A stretch of 64,000 nucleotides of DNA, from assembly GCA_022842785.1 (NCBI GenBank), contig JALHOW010000002.1:310001-374000 (forward strand), in the 5' to 3' direction. Positions 35,873 through 45,159 of the stretch are shown piece after piece. This DNA comes from Hyphomicrobiaceae bacterium. Its GTDB lineage: Bacteria > Pseudomonadota > Alphaproteobacteria > Rhizobiales > Hyphomicrobiaceae. The translations under genes and the position numbers were made by a program. The notes below the pieces were generated by a model, which searched no databases, was not told where the DNA came from, and saw nothing but the letters and a program-made list of their open reading frames with translations. Position 1 is the first letter of the stretch, and each line of letters starts with the position of its first letter.

Positions 35873-38779
35873 TTACTGGCAGGCTTCGCACGTCGGATCG
35901 TCGATCGAGCAAGCCATGGGGACGGGCGCTTCGGCAACATCAGGCGCCGAGTGCAATCCACCGCCGGACGACACCGCATTGAGCTTGCCGTCCGTTCCCT
36001 TGAGCGTGGATTTCTCGACGTGTGTCGCCGACTGAGTGCGCAGGTAGTAGGTCGTCTTGAGGCCGCGCTCCCAAGCCAGACGATAGAGCGCGTCGAGCTT
36101 CCGGCCATTCGGCGCAGCAAGGTACAGGTTCAGCGACTGCGCCTGATCTATCCACTTCTGGCGACGTGCCGCTGCTTCCACGAGCCAGTGCGCGTCGATC
36201 TCGAAGGCGGTGGCATAAAGCGCTTTCAAATCTTCCGGCACACGATCAATCGGACCGAGCGAGCCATCGAAGTACTTCAGGTCCGAAATCATGACCTCGT
36301 CCCAAAGACCGCGTGCTTTCAAATCGGCCACAAGGAACGGGTTCACGACCGTGAAATCGCCCGACATGTTCGCTTTGACATAGAGATTGCGGAAAGCAGG
36401 CTCAATGGACTGCGCCACGCCAACGATATTCGAGATGGTCGCCGTCGGTGCGATAGCCATGATGTTCGAGTTGCGCACGCCCACAGTCTTCACGCGCTGA
36501 CGCAAGTGCTCCCAATCGAGAGTCGTCGACGTATCGAGGCGCAGATATTCCCCGCGCGCTTCCTCCAGCGGACGAATCGAGTCGATGGGCAGGATACCCT
36601 CGCTCCAGAGCGAGCCATCGAACGAGGCATAGCGTCCGCGCTCTTCGGCGAGATCGCTCGAAGCGGAGATCGCATAGTAGCTGATCAGCTCCATGCTCGT
36701 GTCGGCGAAATGCACAGCTTCTTGCGAACCAAGCGGCAAGCGCAGCATATGCAGCGCATCCTGATAGCCCATGAGCCCCATGCCGACTGGACGGTGACGC
36801 AGGTTCGAACGGCGCGCCTCGGGGATCGTGTAGAAATTGATGTCGATCACATTGTCGAGCATCCGCATGGCCGTATTGACCGTGCGTGCCAGCCGCTCGC
36901 CATCGAGGCCCTTCTCCGTGATATGCGCAGCAAGATTGATCGAACCCAGATTGCAGACGGCGACCTCACTGTCCGATGTGTTGAGCGTGATCTCCGTGCA
37001 CAGGTTCGATGAGTGGATGACGCCGCAGTGCTGTTGGGGCGAACGGATATTGCAGGGATCCTTGAACGTGATCCACGGATGTCCCGTCTCGAAGATCATG
37101 GTGAGCATCCGGCGCCACAGATCGACCGCACGCACGCGTTTGGCGACGCGCATCTCCATGCGCTCGGCTTTCTGCTCGTAGTAGGCATAGCGCTCGGCGA
37201 AAGCCGCACCGTAGAGATCGTGCAGATCGGGCGTCTCATCGGGAGAGAAGAGCGTCCACTGTCCGTCCTCGGACACGCGCTGCATGAACAGATCCGGCAC
37301 CCAATTGGCCGTGTTCATGTCGTGCGTTCGGCGACGGTCATCGCCCGTGTTCTTCCGGAGATCGAGGAATTCCTCGATGTCGACGTGCCACGTCTCGAGA
37401 TACGCACACACCGCACCCTTGCGCTTGCCACCCTGATTGACGGCGATCGCCGTATCATTGGCGACCTTCAGGAACGGTACGACGCCCTGGCTCTGACCAT
37501 TGGTGCCCTTGATATGCGCGCCAAGCCCGCGCACGCGGCTCCAATCATTGCCGAGGCCACCCGAGTATTTGGCGAGCAGCGCATTGTCCTTGATGGACTT
37601 GAAGATGCCGTCGAGGTCGTCCGACACCGTCGTCAGGAAGCAGGACGAGAGCTGCGGATGCGTCGTGCCCGCATTGAACAACGTCGGCGTCGAGCACATG
37701 AAATCGAAGGACGAGATCAGATTGTAGAACTCGATGGCGCGCGCTTCACGATCGATCTCGCGGATGGCGAGACCCATGGCCACGCGCATGAAGAAGGCCT
37801 GCGGCAGCTCGAAGCGCGTGCCGTGCACATGCAGGAAGTAGCGGTCGTAGAGCGTTTGCAAACCGAGGAACTGGAATTGCAGATCGCGCTCGGGCTTCAG
37901 TGCGGCGGCGATGCGCTCCAAATCGAAACGGCCAAGTTCAGGATCGAGCAGGCCTGCCTTGATGCCCGTCGCGACGTAGGCGGGGAAATACTCGATATAG
38001 CCCGCGGCCATTTCGGCCTGCGTCGCTTGCTCGGCACGGCCGTGGGCGTAGGACAGGGCCTCGCGCCGCAGCTTGTCCATCAGAAGGCGCGCGCTCACAT
38101 AGGCGTAGTTCGGCTCCTGCTCGATGAGCGTGCGCGCCGCCATGATCGGCGCCAACGCAAGTTCGTCGAGCGTGATGCCGTCATAGAGATTACGGCGCGT
38201 CTCCGCGAGGACTGGCTCCGGCGAGACATCCGACAAGCCCGCACAGGCTTCCTCGATGACCCCGATCAAACGACGCTCATCGAGCTGAGATCTTGAGCCA
38301 TCTGTATTTGTGACATTGAGCAGTATAGACGGCGCTGTAGCGGGCGCCTTATCAGCGGCGCGCTCCTTCGCCCGCGCCTCGCGATAAAGGACGTAGGCGC
38401 GCGCGACCTTGTGGTGCTCGCCGCGCATGAGCGCGAGCTCGACCTGATCCTGGACCTCCTCGATGTGGAAGGTACGGCCCACATCGCTTCTACGGGTGAG
38501 GGCGCCTACAATGTGCTGCGTCAGCTCCTCGACCACCTCGTGCACGCGTCGCGAAGCAGCAGCCCGTCCGCCTTCCACGGCAAGGAAGGCTTTTGTGAGC
38601 GCTATGGTGATCTTGCTCGCGTCGAACGGTGTGACTGTGCCGTTGCGGCGGATGACCTGGAACATCGGCGCGGATTTGGCCGCTGCGGATGCTGAGCGAA
38701 CGCTGCGGCCAGCAGCGACATCAGTTGTTTTGGCTTCGAGAGTATAGGACACCGCCTTGACCCCATATGATTGGGGCAT
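35873..38779 (-). CDS. nrdA: Ribonucleoside-diphosphate reductase alpha subunit with two ATP-cones
   Basis: About 968 residues from the ATG at 38779; the true start is uncertain, as no clear ribosome-binding site is seen and the frame runs into the riboswitch. Two ATP-cone domains precede the barrel: one from [16 protein letters not shown], the other from [19 protein letters not shown]. The catalytic domain has the usual blocks [38 protein letters not shown] and [14 protein letters not shown]. The C-terminus ends in [12 protein letters not shown], the redox-active Cys tail. It reduces ribonucleotides to deoxyribonucleotides. A cobalamin riboswitch upstream suggests use when a B12-dependent class II reductase cannot work. 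Confidence 0.95.
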   Translation of the reverse strand: MPQSYGVKAVSYTLEAKTTDVAAGRSVRSASAAAKSAPMFQVIRRNGTVTPFDASKITIALTKAFLAVEGGRAAASRRVHEVVEELTQHIVGALTRRSDVGRTFHIEEVQDQVELALMRGEHHKVARAYVLYREARAKERAADKAPATAPSILLNVTNTDGSRSQLDERRLIGVIEEACAGLSDVSPEPVLAETRRNLYDGITLDELALAPIMAARTLIEQEPNYAYVSARLLMDKLRREALSYAHGRAEQATQAEMAAGYIEYFPAYVATGIKAGLLDPELGRFDLERIAAALKPERDLQFQFLGLQTLYDRYFLHVHGTRFELPQAFFMRVAMGLAIREIDREARAIEFYNLISSFDFMCSTPTLFNAGTTHPQLSSCFLTTVSDDLDGIFKSIKDNALLAKYSGGLGNDWSRVRGLGAHIKGTNGQSQGVVPFLKVANDTAIAVNQGGKRKGAVCAYLETWHVDIEEFLDLRKNTGDDRRRTHDMNTANWVPDLFMQRVSEDGQWTLFSPDETPDLHDLYGAAFAERYAYYEQKAERMEMRVAKRVRAVDLWRRMLTMIFETGHPWITFKDPCNIRSPQQHCGVIHSSNLCTEITLNTSDSEVAVCNLGSINLAAHITEKGLDGERLARTVNTAMRMLDNVIDINFYTIPEARRSNLRHRPVGMGLMGYQDALHMLRLPLGSQEAVHFADTSMELISYYAISASSDLAEERGRYASFDGSLWSEGILPIDSIRPLEEARGEYLRLDTSTTLDWEHLRQRVKTVGVRNSNIMAIAPTATISNIVGVAQSIEPAFRNLYVKANMSGDFTVVNPFLVADLKARGLWDEVMISDLKYFDGSLGPIDRVPEDLKALYATAFEIDAHWLVEAAARRQKWIDQAQSLNLYLAAPNGRKLDALYRLAWERGLKTTYYLRTQSATHVEKSTLKGTDGKLNAVSSGGGLHSAPDVAEAPVPMACSIDDPTCEACQ

Positions 38780-38883
38780 GAGGCCGAGCGGGCGCGAGCG
38801 GGTACGGCGCGATAACTCGCGCGAGACAAGCCTGCCAGCGACCACCGGGACACCCCGCCCGAGGACGTTGCTTTCGCTATCGC

Positions 38884-39050
38884 GGCAGGTCTCCTGGCTC
38901 GCGGGTCGCTGCACTCGTCCTGGCCTTCCCAAGATCTTGCGATCTCAGTGACACGGATCGGACGAGCACTCGCCGCTCACAGTTGCGGGGGCAGCGCCGG
39001 AATCACCTCCGAGAAGGCTCACCGGCTTCACTCTTAGCCCAGAGCCGAAC
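38884..39050 (-). promoter_or_regulatory. Cobalamin riboswitch of nrdAB
   Basis: Reading the minus strand: GGAATTCC-like region replaced by GGTGATTCCGGCGC, then CCCCCGCAACTGTGAGCGG, GTCACTGAGATCGC, GGGAAGGCCAGGAC and CCCGCGAGCCAGGAGACCTGCC (38884-38905). These are the conserved boxes of the cobalamin aptamer in correct order. It lies about 105 bases before the nrdA ATG and reads toward it. Of the 38780-39196 gap this is the only feature I can support; 39051-39196 shows nothing clear. Confidence 0.95.
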
Positions 39051-39196
39051 CGGCTCCAGGACCACGATGCCTACATCTAGTTGGTGATTCTCATTTGAGC
39101 CGCAAGAGGTCGTGTCGAGCGTTTGGCGGATGCACATCGTACCAACAGCTTTTCTACAACATGGCCCGCAATGCTGAGCCTGTCGGCTAACGTCAT

Positions 39197-40039
39197 CTAG
39201 CGAGCAGGATCCCGCCTAGCGCCGCTGGCGGCGGACGCCATGTAACGTGCGTGATGCGGAAGCACGAAGACGTCCCCATCATGCGGCGTCGTATTCACGC
39301 GGGCCGGCCAATCATAGACAGATGCCAGCAGATCGTCCGTGAGAACGTCCCGCGGCGAACCCACAGCACGGACCCGCCCTTTGGCCATTACGACCAGAAC
39401 GTCGGCCCACGCGGCTGCGAGATTGAGATCGTGCAGGACCAGAACCACGGTCAGCCCGGATGTTGCAAGGTGGCGACAAAGCGCCATCACCTGCGTTTGG
39501 TGTGCGGGATCGAGACTGGCCGTCGGCTCATCCAGCAGGATGACCTGCCCATCGACGCCGTGCCGCATGGCAGCATTGAGCTGGCACAACGCGCGGGCAA
39601 TGTGCACGCGCTGTCGCTCGCCACCCGAGAGCTCGAGGTAGTTGCGCGCCTCGAAACCCGTGAGCCCGACGGCAGAGAGGGCTCCGAAGGCGATCTCCGG
39701 ATTCGCATCCAGGCCGAAGCCGGGCACGCTTGCGCCCAGCATGACAACCTCACCGACGGTGAACGGAAAGCCCAGGCTCGCTCCCTGCGCAACCAGTGCG
39801 CGCCGCTCGGCAAGCTCGCGTGGCTTGTAAGCGGCGATGTTTCGCCCATCAAGAGTCGCCAACCCCTTGGTGGCCGGCCAAACGCCTGAGGCGACCTTGA
39901 GCGCTGTCGATTTGCCGGCGCCATTGGGCCCGATCAATACGGTCAAGCGACCGGGCTCGAGCGCCAAGTCCACGCCAGATATGAGCGTTCGCCCATTGCG
40001 CTCGACAGTTACGCTGCTGAGCTCGATCCGGCCCATCAA
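39197..40039 (-). CDS. hmuV: Heme ABC transporter ATP-binding protein
   Basis: 280 residues. Walker A GPNGAGKST, Q-loop VAQGASLGFPFTVGEVVMLG (family-typical for heme/siderophore ATPases), signature LSGGERQRVHIARAL, Walker B VILLDEPTASLD and switch LHDLNLAA. It energises heme import through the HmuU permease. Its ATG overlaps the hmuU stop (ATGA). The last gene of the hmuTUV unit. Cobalamin uptake (BtuD) was considered but the neighbours are heme-specific. Confidence 0.93.
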   Translation of the reverse strand: MMGRIELSSVTVERNGRTLISGVDLALEPGRLTVLIGPNGAGKSTALKVASGVWPATKGLATLDGRNIAAYKPRELAERRALVAQGASLGFPFTVGEVVMLGASVPGFGLDANPEIAFGALSAVGLTGFEARNYLELSGGERQRVHIARALCQLNAAMRHGVDGQVILLDEPTASLDPAHQTQVMALCRHLATSGLTVVLVLHDLNLAAAWADVLVVMAKGRVRAVGSPRDVLTDDLLASVYDWPARVNTTPHDGDVFVLPHHARYMASAASGARRDPAR

Positions 40040-41142
40040 TCAGCCCCCGCGACGCCGCGTGATAATACTAGGTGCAGGAATACCGGTCCGCCGATAACCG
40101 CCATCACGATGCCGAGTGGCAGCTCTGCCGGCGTGACGATGATGCGCGCCACGACATCGGCGCCAACGACCAGCGCCGCGCCAAGCACCGCACTGACGGG
40201 CAGCACCATACGATGATCAGGGCCTGTGAGAAGACGCACGAAGTGCGGGACGACCAAGCCCACGAAACCGACCACTCCCGCCACGGCCACGGCCGCACCC
40301 ACTGCTGCCGCGGTCGTCACCACGATCACCATCTTGACCCGCTCGACCGCAATGCCGAGATGGTAGGCCTCTGCTTCACCCAGCAGGAATCCATTGAGTG
40401 CGCGCGTGAGCGATGGCGTGACGATCAACAGAGCCACGACGAACGGCACCACCGCGATAACTTTGGTCCAGCTCGCGCCGGCAAGGCTGCCCATCGACCA
40501 TAGCGTCAAATCGCGTAACTCGCGGTCGTCGCTAACATAGGCCATGAGCCCAGTCAGCGCGCCGGCAATGGCCGCGATCGCGACACCAGACAGCAGCAGC
40601 GTCGCGACCGATAGCGTGCCACTACGATTGGCAATCCACACAAGAACCAGCGACGTCACTAGACCGCCAGCGAACGCCGCGATGGGCAGCGCGTAGAAGC
40701 CGAACACGCGCATCCATGAGAGTGCCGGCGTCGCCCCGAGTGCAATGACCGCAACAGCGGCGAGCGCGGCGCCCGAGGACACGCCGATCAACCCCGGATC
40801 GGCAAGCGGATTGCGAAAAAGTCCCTGCATCATGGCGCCAGCGACAGCCAGCGCGCCCCCGACGAAGGCGCCGAGCAACATGCGCGGCAACCTAATTCCG
40901 ACCAGCACGAGATGCTCGCGACGCAGCACCGGATCGCCGATGTCACCGCTGAGAGCAGCCTTCAATACGCGCGGCAGCGAGCCGAGCGATACGCCCGTCG
41001 GGCCGATCGCCAGCGAGGCGATCGCCACGAGAACGAGCGCTACGCCTACGAGCGGCAATACCCATTGGCCGCGAGGCTTCGGCAGCGCAGCGACCGGAGC
41101 GACGCGCGCCGCCGTATCGAAGCGCATCTCAACGCGGTTCAT
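40036..41142 (-). CDS. hmuU: Heme ABC transporter permease (FecCD family)
   Basis: 368 residues with about ten hydrophobic segments. FecCD features: GIRLPRMLLGAFVGGALAVAG followed by MMQGLFRNPLADPGLIGVSSGAA (two adjacent blocks), GALTGLMAYVSDD, and GFVGLVVPHFVRLLTGPDHR with VARIIVTPAELPLGIVMAVIG. It forms the inner-membrane channel for heme. It overlaps hmuT upstream and hmuV downstream by four bases each, a tightly coupled operon. Confidence 0.93.
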   Translation of the reverse strand: MNRVEMRFDTAARVAPVAALPKPRGQWVLPLVGVALVLVAIASLAIGPTGVSLGSLPRVLKAALSGDIGDPVLRREHLVLVGIRLPRMLLGAFVGGALAVAGAMMQGLFRNPLADPGLIGVSSGAALAAVAVIALGATPALSWMRVFGFYALPIAAFAGGLVTSLVLVWIANRSGTLSVATLLLSGVAIAAIAGALTGLMAYVSDDRELRDLTLWSMGSLAGASWTKVIAVVPFVVALLIVTPSLTRALNGFLLGEAEAYHLGIAVERVKMVIVVTTAAAVGAAVAVAGVVGFVGLVVPHFVRLLTGPDHRMVLPVSAVLGAALVVGADVVARIIVTPAELPLGIVMAVIGGPVFLHLVLSRGVAGAD

Positions 41143-42041
41143 CCTTTCGACCCCTGAGCCTTGGGGACCTGCGCAGGAGCCTGCAGTTGCTTCATGAGGT
41201 CGCCCGCAGCCGCTGGTGCACGCGGACCGAAGCCGAGGAAATAGAGACCGTCCACCTCAATGAGGCGCCGGTCGCGGCCGGCGCGCGTGGCAGCGACGCC
41301 CGGAAGCGCCAGGACCGCATCGTGAATGCCGCGGCCCGACGAGCGATTCATCAGGACGATCACTTCGGGATCCATGGCAATCAGCGATTCCTCGGAAACC
41401 GGCTTGAAGCCATTGAGGCTGGAAGCCGCGTTCGTGGCACCAGCGAGACGCAGCATGGTGTCGGCGCTCGTCTCGGCGCCTCCTACGACCGCGCGCCCGC
41501 CCTGGACACTCAGCACGAACAGCACAGCCGGGTTCCGAGACAGCCGTCCCCGCGCCTCGGCGAGGTCGGCAAAACCTTTTTCGATGCGCCCCACGAGCGC
41601 GTTACCAACCTCGGCTTGTTCAATCTTCGTGGCAATCGCGCGCACGCGCGCCTTCAGCGCTTCGGCGTTCGGATCGTCGTTAACTTCGAAATAGTCGATA
41701 CCGCTCCCCTTCAGCGCGCGCACTACTTCCGGTGGGCCGGCTTTATCGCTCGCGATGATGGCGTTCGGAGCGACCGAGAGTACGCCTTCGGTGGAGAGCG
41801 CACGAAAATAGCCGACATTCTTGTGCGTCTTGAGCGCCTCGGGCGGGAACTGGCTCGTCGAGTCGACTGCGATGATGCGATCGGCCGCGCCGAGCTCATA
41901 GAGGATCTCCGTAACAGCGCCGCCGACGGAGAGAATCCGCGATGGCTCTTTCGCCGCTACTGTTGAGCCGCCGGCGAATGCGATTGCAGCTGCCGCAACA
42001 AGCGCAAGGCTCATGCGTCTATTGAAGCGAACGTTAGTCAT
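41139..42041 (-). CDS. hmuT: Periplasmic heme-binding protein
   Basis: 300 residues. Signal peptide residues 1-30 (MSLALVAAAAIAFAGG core). The class III solute-binding fold shows RILSVGGAVTEILYELGA, VDSTSQFPPEAL, NVGYFRALSTEGVLSV, SLNGFKPVSEESLIAMDPEVIV and YFLGFGPRAPAA, as in HmuT/ShuT. It delivers heme to HmuUV. The start overlaps the stop of a short upstream frame (42038-42253). No TonB receptor or TonB genes are in view. Confidence 0.93.
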   Translation of the reverse strand: MTNVRFNRRMSLALVAAAAIAFAGGSTVAAKEPSRILSVGGAVTEILYELGAADRIIAVDSTSQFPPEALKTHKNVGYFRALSTEGVLSVAPNAIIASDKAGPPEVVRALKGSGIDYFEVNDDPNAEALKARVRAIATKIEQAEVGNALVGRIEKGFADLAEARGRLSRNPAVLFVLSVQGGRAVVGGAETSADTMLRLAGATNAASSLNGFKPVSEESLIAMDPEVIVLMNRSSGRGIHDAVLALPGVAATRAGRDRRLIEVDGLYFLGFGPRAPAAAGDLMKQLQAPAQVPKAQGSKG

Positions 42042-42253
42042 CGCGCGCTTTCCATTGTTTCGAATGTTTCAGTGGTCACGCGGTTCACTGCGAAACCAAA
42101 GCAATTGTCTTCGCAGGTGCCGTCGTGGGTGATTTTGCGCCTGGCTGCGAGCAGCTCGGAAATCTGGATGCGCAGTGTGACCGATTTCGCGGCCCTTAAC
42201 TGGACACACGATCGCACTGACACATATTTGCCATGTCCCGTCTCACACCGCAT
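42038..42253 (-). CDS. Short frame coupled to hmuT, possible divergent HemP/leader peptide
   Basis: 71 codons at most; its TGA overlaps the hmuT ATG. The block ISELLAARRKITHDG loosely recalls the SxELL...I.HxG core of small hemin-uptake proteins (HemP/HmuP), but the usual YRLR and KLILTK ending is absent. It may be a decayed HemP, a leader peptide or chance. The overlap is the main support. Confidence 0.35.
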   Translation of the reverse strand: MRCETGHGKYVSVRSCVQLRAAKSVTLRIQISELLAARRKITHDGTCEDNCFGFAVNRVTTETFETMESAR

Positions 42254-42273
42254 GGCTCAATGCCATCTCATAC

Positions 42274-42302
42274 TTGACTGTATCAGTAAAGAAAAATAGC
42301 AT
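42274..42302 (+). promoter_or_regulatory. Candidate sigma-70 promoter toward the hmuQ-like gene
   Basis: TTGACT (42274-42279), a 17-base spacer and TAGCAT (42297-42302). The location fits plus-strand transcription, but the leader to 42626 would be about 310 bases, so another start site nearer the gene is possible. Confidence 0.35.
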
Positions 42303-42402
42303 TCTTCGGTCGACAGCAGAAACCGCAAACAGCAGCGGACTGTTTTCGGCCGTCAGCACGCCCGCGACCGCTCACTGAGCTCTCGCCAGCCAGCCAGACT
42401 GC

Positions 42403-42576
42403 TTAAGCACACTTGATGGCGTTGCCTATCGCCCGCATCTGGTCCAGATCAATGATCCCGGGTTCAATGCGCGCCTTGGTGTCACCGTAAGATTCGGCGC
42501 CAAGTAGCTGCTTCGAGAACAGCGCTTGTTCCGCCACGGCGCTGCAGATCCAATTGGTGACGGACGGTGGCACCAC
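42403..42576 (-). CDS. Possible small protein of about 57 residues
   Basis: A minus-strand frame from GTG (42576 or 42573) to TAA (42403-42405). The inferred residues (NWICSAVAEQALFSKQLLGA, then IIDLDQMRAIGNAIKCA) look protein-like and codon choice is similar to the neighbours. The ribosome-binding site is poor. It may instead be the tail of a decayed gene, since a stop lies directly before the GTG. No family recognised. Confidence 0.3.
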   Translation of the reverse strand: MVPPSVTNWICSAVAEQALFSKQLLGAESYGDTKARIEPGIIDLDQMRAIGNAIKCA

Positions 42577-42625
42577 CCTCAGTCACCGCATTTGAGTTCG
42601 ATACAGAAGAGGCAAGGAGGTACCT

Positions 42626-42976
42626 ATGTACATCGCAATGAACCGCTTCCGCGTCGTCAAGGACCAGGCGAAGGCGTTCGAGCAGCTATGGGCTACCCGC
42701 GAAAGCTACCTTCATGAGATGAAGGGCTTCGTCGAGTTCCACCTCCTGAAGGGGCCGGAGAAGGAAGATCACCACCTCTATTCGTCGCATACCCTCTGGG
42801 AGACGCACGAGGACTTCCTCGCCTGGACGAAATCAGATGCGTTCCGCAAGGCGCACGCGCGCGCCGGCAACGAGCGCACGCAGCCCCTCACCGTTGGCCA
42901 TCCTGAGTTCGAGGGCTTCCATGTCATCCAGGAAGTGAAGGCCGACGGCAGCAAGATCATGCACGCTGCCGAATAG
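42626..42976 (+). CDS. Heme-degrading monooxygenase (HmuQ/IsdG-like, ABM fold)
   Basis: 116 residues. The antibiotic-biosynthesis-monooxygenase fold is shown by MYIAMNRFRVVKDQ, FEQLWATRESYL, GFVEFHLLKGPE and the block YSSHTLWETHEDFLAWTKSD with FRKAHARAG, typical of HmuQ-type heme oxygenases of Rhizobiales; the Trp, His and Asn positions in this family shape the ruffled heme pocket. It should open the heme ring in the cytoplasm and free iron. AAGGAGG lies upstream. It is divergent from hmuTUV and 32 bases before the HutX-like gene. Confidence 0.87.
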   Translation: MYIAMNRFRVVKDQAKAFEQLWATRESYLHEMKGFVEFHLLKGPEKEDHHLYSSHTLWETHEDFLAWTKSDAFRKAHARAGNERTQPLTVGHPEFEGFHVIQEVKADGSKIMHAAE

Positions 42977-43008
42977 GCGATCCCGGCATTCAAGAGAGAA
43001 GCAGCACC

Positions 43009-43536
43009 ATGAGTGAGATGATCCGCGACGCCAGCACCGGCGCCCCACTGGAGCCGTTGCATGAGCGGCTTGCCAAGAATCCTGACGGCATCGTCGAGCG
43101 TATCGCTCGCGAGTACGGCGTAAGCACGCTTGCGGTCGTCGAGTCGCTACCGCCGGCCCATCGCACACTCATCAAAGGCGAGCTCTTTGCAGACGTCATG
43201 AAGGAGCTCGAGAGCTGGGGCGAAATTCTCTTCATCGTGCACACGCCTGATATCGTGCTCGAATGTGCCGGGTCGATCCCACCCGGCTCATTCGGCCGCG
43301 GCTACTACAATATTCACGGCGACAGCCCGATCGGCGGTCACATCCGCGCCGAGGCTTGCTCGCGGATCGTGTTCCTGTCGCGCCCGTTCATGGGCCGGCG
43401 GTCCATGTCGATCCAATTCTTCAACGGCGACGGCGAAGCTATGTTCAAGGTCTTCGTGCGCCGGGACGAGAATCGCGAGCTCAAAGCCGATCAGGTTGCC
43501 AAGTTCGAGGCAATGCGCGCGCGATATGCCGCCTAA
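43009..43536 (+). CDS. HutX-like cytosolic heme carrier/utilisation protein
   Basis: 175 residues. Family-type blocks are RIAREYGVSTLAVVESLP, WGEILFIVHTPDIVLE, GSIPPGSFGRGYYNIHGDSP (core), IRAEACSRIVFLSRPFMGR and AMFKVFVRRDENREL. HutX/HuvX proteins bind heme and pass it to, or act with, heme-degrading enzymes. It follows the HmuQ-like monooxygenase closely on the same strand, so the pair probably handles heme imported by HmuTUV. Confidence 0.85.
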   Translation: MSEMIRDASTGAPLEPLHERLAKNPDGIVERIAREYGVSTLAVVESLPPAHRTLIKGELFADVMKELESWGEILFIVHTPDIVLECAGSIPPGSFGRGYYNIHGDSPIGGHIRAEACSRIVFLSRPFMGRRSMSIQFFNGDGEAMFKVFVRRDENRELKADQVAKFEAMRARYAA

Positions 43537-43824
43537 GCGGTCCAAACGCGAGCGTGGCCTCGACAGCGACATGATGGTGCGCGAGCGGGTACAGCGCTCG
43601 CGCCGCAGTCGCTGACCTTTCACTGCGACCCTGCCACGTGGTGCCGTCGGCTTCATTGGCCCAGAGCAGGCCATCCTGCGTCACCGGCGCCCTGACGCAT
43701 TGCAGATAGGCGGCACGGCGTGCGTGACGGACGCATATTCCCGGAGATAGACTATCCGCAGGCAACCGTTCCTCGATTCAAGGGGCGCGGAGCAATGCCT
43801 TACTAGCATCGAACAAAGGAGCGC

Positions 43825-44208
43825 TTGCGCATGTTCTCGCACGTGATGGTCGGGTCCGACGACGTCGGAAAATCCAAGAAATTCTACGATGCTGCACTCG
43901 GCGCGATCGGCATTCCCGAAGGCGGCGCCGATCCCAAGGGCCGCGTCTTCTATCGTACCAAGACGGGCGTTTTCGGCATCAGCAAGCCGATCGACGGCAA
44001 GGAAGCCTGCCACGCCAATGGCGGCACCATCGGCTTTGCCTGCACCAGCCCCGACCAGGTCAACGCATTTCATGCCGCCGGCGTGGCGAACGGCGGCACC
44101 GCCATCGAAGATCCGCCCGGCTGGCGCGAGATGGGGCCCATGAAGCTTTATCTCGCCTACCTGCGCGACCCGGCCGGCAACAAGATCTGCGCGATGCATC
44201 GCGGCTGA
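43825..44208 (+). CDS. VOC-family (glyoxalase/bleomycin-resistance fold) protein
   Basis: 127 residues. MFSHVMVGSDDVGKSKKFYD opens the first beta-alpha-beta module, GFACTSPDQVNAFH the second, and YLRDPAGNKICAMH closes it; the Asp-Pro-x-Gly-Asn turn and terminal residues are family-typical. A divalent-metal enzyme is likely, but VOC substrates vary widely. The gene stands alone, followed by a terminator hairpin. Confidence 0.85.
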   Translation: MRMFSHVMVGSDDVGKSKKFYDAALGAIGIPEGGADPKGRVFYRTKTGVFGISKPIDGKEACHANGGTIGFACTSPDQVNAFHAAGVANGGTAIEDPPGWREMGPMKLYLAYLRDPAGNKICAMHRG

Positions 44209-44245
44209 GCGAGCGTCAAACTCGTTGCTGCCTCTGCTCGCGGCG

Positions 44246-44274
44246 GGGCGCTCAGGCAATCCCTGAGCGCCCTT
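44246..44274 (+). terminator. Intrinsic terminator after the VOC gene
   Basis: GGGCGCTCAGG (44246-44256) pairs perfectly with CCTGAGCGCCC (44262-44272), an eleven-base-pair stem with a five-base loop, followed by TT. It starts 37 bases after the stop codon. Confidence 0.6.
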
Positions 44275-44364
44275 CGTCACGTGCGTCGCTCAATCACTGA
44301 AAAGCCCGCAACCCACTAGAATGCACATCGCGACAGCATCCGCATCACGGGGGCCGTATTGCCT

Positions 44365-45150
44365 ATGACCTCGGAACTCCTGCTGCTGCTGTCCAAGATC
44401 GGGCCGATGATGCTGCTACCAGAGGGGCTGATCGTGCTGGCGCTGCTCGGCGCGTCGGTCAGCATCGGGCTCCGCGCACGACGCTCCACGGTCGCCTTCG
44501 TCATGGCCGCACTCGCAGTATTCTGGCTCAGCGCGATGCCCGTCTTCGCCAATTGGATTTTGGGCACCCTCGAGCGCCAGCACAAATCCGATCCCGCAAC
44601 CTTGCCGCGCGCCGAGCTTGCCATCGTGCTTGGTGGAGGGGTTGGCGCTCCCATCCCGCCGCGCGAAACTCCTGAGTTGTATGACGCGGCGGACCGCATC
44701 TGGTACGCGGCACATCTCTACAGATCCGGTCACGTGAAGCGGATCATCGCTGTGGGCGGGCAGCTGCCGTGGGATGAGTTGCCGCGTCCGGAGGGTGACG
44801 TCATGCGCGACATGCTGATCACGCTCGGCGTACCGGCCGCGGCAATAGAAATTGGCTCCACGAGCCAGAACACCTACGAAAACGCGACCGAGGCCCGCTC
44901 GATCATGCGCGGCCCGCCGTTCGAGCCAGCGCTGCTCGTGACATCAGCAGCCCACATGTCGCGGGCGCTGGCCGTATTCCGCGCCGCAGGCATACCGGTC
45001 GATCCCGCGCCCTGCGACTTCCGCTCGAACAGCCGACGGGTCGGACACATCCTCGATTGGCTGCCCCAGGCCGGCGCGTTCGCCATGACGAGCAATGCCG
45101 TGCGCGAGTGGCTCGGGTACTACGCCTACAAATGGCGCGGATGGCTCTAG
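44365..45150 (+). CDS. YdcF/ElyC-family membrane protein (DUF218)
   Basis: 261 residues from the ATG at 44365. Two N-terminal hydrophobic segments (residues 12-31 and 40-58) anchor it in the inner membrane; the DUF218 domain shows AIVLGGGV, DAADRIWYAAHLYRSGHVKR, IAVGGQLP, STSQNTYENA and LVTSAAHMSRALAVFRAAG. E. coli ElyC of this family affects undecaprenyl-lipid and peptidoglycan metabolism at low temperature; others are uncharacterised. It converges with the gene at 45160. Confidence 0.88.
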   Translation: MTSELLLLLSKIGPMMLLPEGLIVLALLGASVSIGLRARRSTVAFVMAALAVFWLSAMPVFANWILGTLERQHKSDPATLPRAELAIVLGGGVGAPIPPRETPELYDAADRIWYAAHLYRSGHVKRIIAVGGQLPWDELPRPEGDVMRDMLITLGVPAAAIEIGSTSQNTYENATEARSIMRGPPFEPALLVTSAAHMSRALAVFRAAGIPVDPAPCDFRSNSRRVGHILDWLPQAGAFAMTSNAVREWLGYYAYKWRGWL

Positions 45151-45159
45151 CATAAGGCC

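Larger units (their letters stand above)
42254..42625. other. Divergent intergenic region between hmuT and hmuQ-like genes
   Basis: 372 bases, less GC-rich in the first third. It should hold promoters for both heme units. It also contains a short minus-strand frame (42403-42576), listed separately. I cannot identify an Irr, Fur or RirA box with confidence. Confidence 0.5.

Noticed and set aside
37013-38296. Plus-strand frame of 427 codons inside nrdA
   Set aside because: Antisense shadow; nrdA is unmistakable on the other strand.
39197-42041. Reading the ABC transporter as a cobalamin importer (BtuCDF) because a B12 riboswitch is adjacent
   Set aside because: The riboswitch reads away from it toward nrdA, no aptamer precedes the transporter, and heme-oxygenase and HutX-like genes are divergent partners, so heme is more likely.
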